A stretch of 64,000 bases of DNA, taken from Methanomassiliicoccaceae archaeon UBA71 (lineage in GTDB: Archaea; Thermoplasmatota; Thermoplasmata; Methanomassiliicoccales; Methanomethylophilaceae). The position numbers and the translations under genes were made by a program. Under the pieces are notes generated by a model, which did no database searches, was not told where the DNA came from, and saw nothing but the letters and a program-made list of their open reading frames with translations. The stretch covers positions 32,204 to 96,203 of the forward strand of contig DARO01000004.1 of NCBI GenBank assembly GCA_002504405.1, read 5' to 3'. Position 1 is the stretch's first letter; every line of letters starts with the position of its first letter. Shown here piece after piece: positions 61,414-64,000 of this stretch.

Positions 61414-62469
61414 ATGGAGATGCTCGAGATTGACGGGTCCCGTGGCGAGGGGGGAGGGCAGATGGTGCGCACCACCGTAGCCATGTCCACGGTGACGGGG
61501 ATACCGGTCCATCTTACCCGCATCAGGGAGAACAGGCCCACGAACGGGCTTTCTAAGCAGCACGTCGCAGCCGTGAACGCTGTCGCCAGGATGGCTGGAT
61601 CGCATGTGGAAGGATGCAACATAGGGTCCGATGAGCTGAAGTTCATCCCGGGGGACGAGCAATTCTACAACATCGATGTGAACATAAGCTCCGCTGGGAG
61701 CATCAGCCTGGTGCTTCAGGCGATGCTGCTGGGTGCGCGCAACCACACGCAGAGGCTCACGGTGGACATCTGCGGGGGAACAAACGTCATGTGGGCGCCC
61801 CCCATCGACTACTATCAGAGCCTGCTCTTCCCGATGATGAACAGGATGGGGATCAACGCGGACGCCAAGATCATAGACCGGGGGTTCTATCCGCAGGGAG
61901 GGGGGCGCGTCATCGCGACCCTGGACCCCATAGGAGGGATCAAGCCGCTGAACCTGGACTCCCTCGGGGACCTGGTCGCCGTCCGCGGGACGTGCTTCTG
62001 CCAGAGGCTGCCGGAATGGATCCCCAAGGAGATGATGGCCAGCTGCTCGGAGGCGTTCAAACCGTATGCGGACGTGGAGTTCGAGGTTCAGACGACCGAG
62101 GGGAGCTCCCAGGGAGCGGGGCTGGTCCTAGTGGCCGAGTACGAGAACGGGATGCTGGGAAGCAACGCCCTGTCATCGAGGGGACACCCCCCGGACAAAT
62201 GCGGCAGGGATGCCGCCAACGACCTCATCCGGGAGATGACCAGCGGATCGACCATGGACATCCACACGGCCGACCAGCTCCTCCCGTACATGGCGATGTC
62301 CCGCGAATGCAGCTCCTTCTCGGTGTCCAGGATAAGCAGGCACCTGCTCAGCCAGATGGATACGCTGGAATCATTCCTGGATGTCAAGTTCGGAGTCGAG
62401 AGAAAAGACGACGTCTACAGGTTCAGCGTTACACCGGGTAGTAGAGATGAGACCGTTCATTCATGTTAA
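61414..62469 (+). CDS. rtcA: RNA 3'-terminal phosphate cyclase
   Basis: 351 residues with DGSRGEGGGQMVRTTVAMS and the catalytic His region TMDIHTADQLLPYMAM near the C-terminus. It makes 2',3'-cyclic phosphate at RNA 3' ends, in RNA repair or processing. The end overlaps the next gene by 23 bases. Confidence 0.94.
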   Translation: MEMLEIDGSRGEGGGQMVRTTVAMSTVTGIPVHLTRIRENRPTNGLSKQHVAAVNAVARMAGSHVEGCNIGSDELKFIPGDEQFYNIDVNISSAGSISLVLQAMLLGARNHTQRLTVDICGGTNVMWAPPIDYYQSLLFPMMNRMGINADAKIIDRGFYPQGGGRVIATLDPIGGIKPLNLDSLGDLVAVRGTCFCQRLPEWIPKEMMASCSEAFKPYADVEFEVQTTEGSSQGAGLVLVAEYENGMLGSNALSSRGHPPDKCGRDAANDLIREMTSGSTMDIHTADQLLPYMAMSRECSSFSVSRISRHLLSQMDTLESFLDVKFGVERKDDVYRFSVTPGSRDETVHSC

Positions 62470-63076
62470 CTGCGCAATGTCGGCAGACGGGAAGATTGCA
62501 GGGCCGGACCGCACCCAGGTCTCCATATCCTCTGATGAGGACAAGGCGCGCGCGAAGGGACTCCGCAGGAAGTACGATGCGATACTGGTAGGGGTCGGGA
62601 CCGTCCTGGCCGACGACCCGCACCTGACCCTGAAGGACCTGGACTACGACACGAACCCCATTAGAATAGTCCTGGACCCCCATGGCAGAACGCCCGACGA
62701 CGCCCTGGTGCTTGATGAGCGGGCCCCCACGATAATGGTGACCCTGGAGGACTGCGACAGGGAATGGGACTGCGAGGAGACCCTTAGGACGGGGAAGGAC
62801 TCGATAGACCTCGAGGCCATGCTGGAGGAGTTGGCGGAAATGGGCGTCGAGAACGTGCTAGTGGAGGGCGGCGGACGCACCATAGCATCGTTCTTCGAGG
62901 CCGGTCTGGTCGACCGCTACACGGTCTTCGTCGGGGGGCTCGTCATCGGCGGTTCCGGATCCCCCACGCCCTGCGACGGCGACGGATGGGCGGCTCCAGG
63001 GGGCGTACGCATGTCCCTAAAGGACTGCGAGGTCCTGGGAAACGGCGCTCTGCTCACATTCGAGCCCGCCCGCTGA
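62447..63076 (+). CDS. 2,5-diamino-6-ribosylamino-pyrimidinone 5'-phosphate reductase (RibD C-terminal type)
   Basis: 209 residues with NCAMSADGKIAG, GVGTVLADDPHLT and NVLVEGGGRTIASFF, as in archaeal riboflavin-pathway reductases. It reduces the ribosyl chain on the way to riboflavin and coenzyme F420/FAD. The ATG at 62447 lies inside the rtcA end. Confidence 0.94.
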   Translation: MRPFIHVNCAMSADGKIAGPDRTQVSISSDEDKARAKGLRRKYDAILVGVGTVLADDPHLTLKDLDYDTNPIRIVLDPHGRTPDDALVLDERAPTIMVTLEDCDREWDCEETLRTGKDSIDLEAMLEELAEMGVENVLVEGGGRTIASFFEAGLVDRYTVFVGGLVIGGSGSPTPCDGDGWAAPGGVRMSLKDCEVLGNGALLTFEPAR

Positions 63077-63835
63077 TCACTGCACCAGCTTGGACGGCAT
63101 CGGTTCGATGACGAACCTGAAGTAGTTGAAGTCGGAGCCGAAGACCTCGTTGGAGACCATCTCGTAGTGGTTCCCGGTGGCATCCTCCATGACCTTGCAG
63201 AAGAACCCTGCGGCATAATGGCCCAGGGATGTCGCGAAGTCCTCCGTGCACGGGAGGTCGTCCTTGATGATTATCGTCAGCGGCTTGAGGGAGTACACGC
63301 TGGCGTCCCCGAATCCCATGACCTTGCAATAGTCGCGGGCGTTGGCGACGGTGTCCTCCACGGTCTCGCCGGTGAGCTTTCCGCCCAGTGCCGTTGCGTG
63401 CAGCGAGCCCAGGATGTATGCCATCGGCGTGACGCAGAGCCCCATCACATCGAATCCCAGGAACACGAGCCTCGTCATCATGTCGCGGGTCTTCTCCGGA
63501 TCGTCCACCACATCGATGAGGGCATCCATGGCCAGCGTCATGGCCTGATCGGAAGGTGGCTTGGAGCATGCCAGCATGATAGACACGAGGGAGTACACCT
63601 TCCTGCGGCTGTCGTCGGGATCCTCATGGACGGAAATCAGGCCCTCCGACACCATCTTGTCCAGGTGGACCGAGAGTGTCGACTGCGCCTTGCCGGTGAC
63701 GCGCGACAGATCCGACAGGGACAGGTTCTTGTTCGCCAACTCATGGAGTATCTGGCGTCTGACGCCGTTCGATACCTGCACGAGTCCGTTCTTGGTGTAA
63801 TACAGCTCGAAATCCGTCAAGGGGCCGTCGTTCAA
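63077..63835 (-). CDS. MsvR-like regulator: winged helix plus V4R domain
   Basis: 252 residues. N-terminal ArsR-type HTH (NKNLSLSDLSRVTGKAQSTLSVHLDKMVSEGLI), a middle segment and a C-terminal V4R domain (about residues 140-245) with scattered cysteines. This layout is that of the methanogen redox regulator MsvR. It starts with TTG at 63835. A TATA (TTTATACAA, about 63859-63867) lies about 25 bases upstream, so the message is leaderless. It is the rightmost gene. Target genes are not known here. Confidence 0.78.
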   Translation of the reverse strand: MNDGPLTDFELYYTKNGLVQVSNGVRRQILHELANKNLSLSDLSRVTGKAQSTLSVHLDKMVSEGLISVHEDPDDSRRKVYSLVSIMLACSKPPSDQAMTLAMDALIDVVDDPEKTRDMMTRLVFLGFDVMGLCVTPMAYILGSLHATALGGKLTGETVEDTVANARDYCKVMGFGDASVYSLKPLTIIIKDDLPCTEDFATSLGHYAAGFFCKVMEDATGNHYEMVSNEVFGSDFNYFRFVIEPMPSKLVQ

Positions 63836-63939
63836 GTCAATCGGAACGGAATGCCTCTGCTTGTATAAATCGTGCGCTGGGGAATAGCTCCGTTGAAATC
63901 ATCTGATGACTTCTCAACCTTTTGATCCGTGACTTTCCA

Positions 63940-64000
63940 AAAGACAGCCCATGCGCCGTCATATTTATAAATTTATTAATATATATTAAACCAGCAAGGA
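63940..64000 (+). promoter_or_regulatory. AT-rich region at right edge (possible promoter)
   Basis: ATATTTATAAATTTATTAATATATATTAAACC, written here in pieces, is nearly pure A/T at 63961-63991, unlike the rest of the window. It may be the promoter of a gene beyond the right edge. Nothing more can be seen. Confidence 0.35.

Noticed and set aside
1..64000. CRISPR arrays, insertion sequences, rRNA genes
   Set aside because: I saw no regular repeat-spacer pattern, no transposase and no 16S/23S/5S sequence in this window.

Overview
The window looks like a compact, GC-rich genome segment from a euryarchaeal methanogen of the class Thermoplasmata, most probably the order Methanomassiliicoccales. The reasons are archaeal translation genes (aRF1, aIF1/SUI1, Rnp1, eS4, eL19, eL32), the methanogen heterodisulfide reductase genes hdrB and hdrC, an MsvR-like V4R regulator, archaeal purP and mptA, and stop-codon use. 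Every CDS whose end I trust stops at TGA, or in six cases TAA, and none stops at TAG, while the argS gene carries one in-frame TAG. That is the signature expected where UAG is read as pyrrolysine. The species assignment is inference; no 16S rRNA or mcr gene is present.

Layout: 1-360 holds the end of a tyrosine integrase beside tRNA-Ala(GGC), the edge of an integrated element that lies off the left side. 466-5656 is a metal-chelate or corrinoid ABC transporter (a dockerin-bearing binding protein, ATPase and permease) with two SAM methyltransferases. 5740-13196 carries purF, eL37, a get3-like/AMMECR1/pyrC/YkgJ operon, an intron-containing tRNA-Met and eS1. 13464-17838 carries hdrCB, a ModE-like regulator with matching palindromes in front of itself and of hdrC, a hydrogenase maturation protease and an M16 peptidase. 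17890-28596 is a mixed housekeeping region (PAC2, pdaD, a PUA/PAPS-reductase/ferredoxin fusion, M50 protease, glcD, adk, purP, tRNA-Gln). 28682-40678 is rich in translation genes (argS with UAG, prf1, pyrH, dtd2, pheS, trpS, cbf5).

40665-55245 is the large archaeal ribosomal superoperon, all on the minus strand, running from uL3 through uL15-secY to DUF106, cmk and cbf5, mostly with overlapping stop/start codons. Its upstream leader (55246-55450) is full of hairpins. 55505-63835 carries RaSEA (archaeosine), a CoA-disulfide-reductase-like flavoprotein, a TPD/CDIN1-like nuclease, mptA, rnhB, initiator tRNA-Met, rtcA, a riboflavin-pathway reductase and the MsvR-like regulator.

The genes mostly serve translation (ribosome, tRNA charging, tRNA modification and release), purine, pyrimidine, riboflavin and pterin synthesis, and the electron-bifurcating end of methanogenesis. 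Many genes begin within a few bases of the predicted transcript start (a TATA box about 25 bases before the start codon), and genes inside operons often overlap by four bases, so the DNA is very tightly packed. The observations most worth follow-up are the amber codon in argS next to the release-factor gene, the shared hdrCB/regulator operator, two structured intergenic regions (24560-24665 and 55246-55415), the 11-base tRNA-end repeat at the integrase, and the dockerin-fused binding protein.
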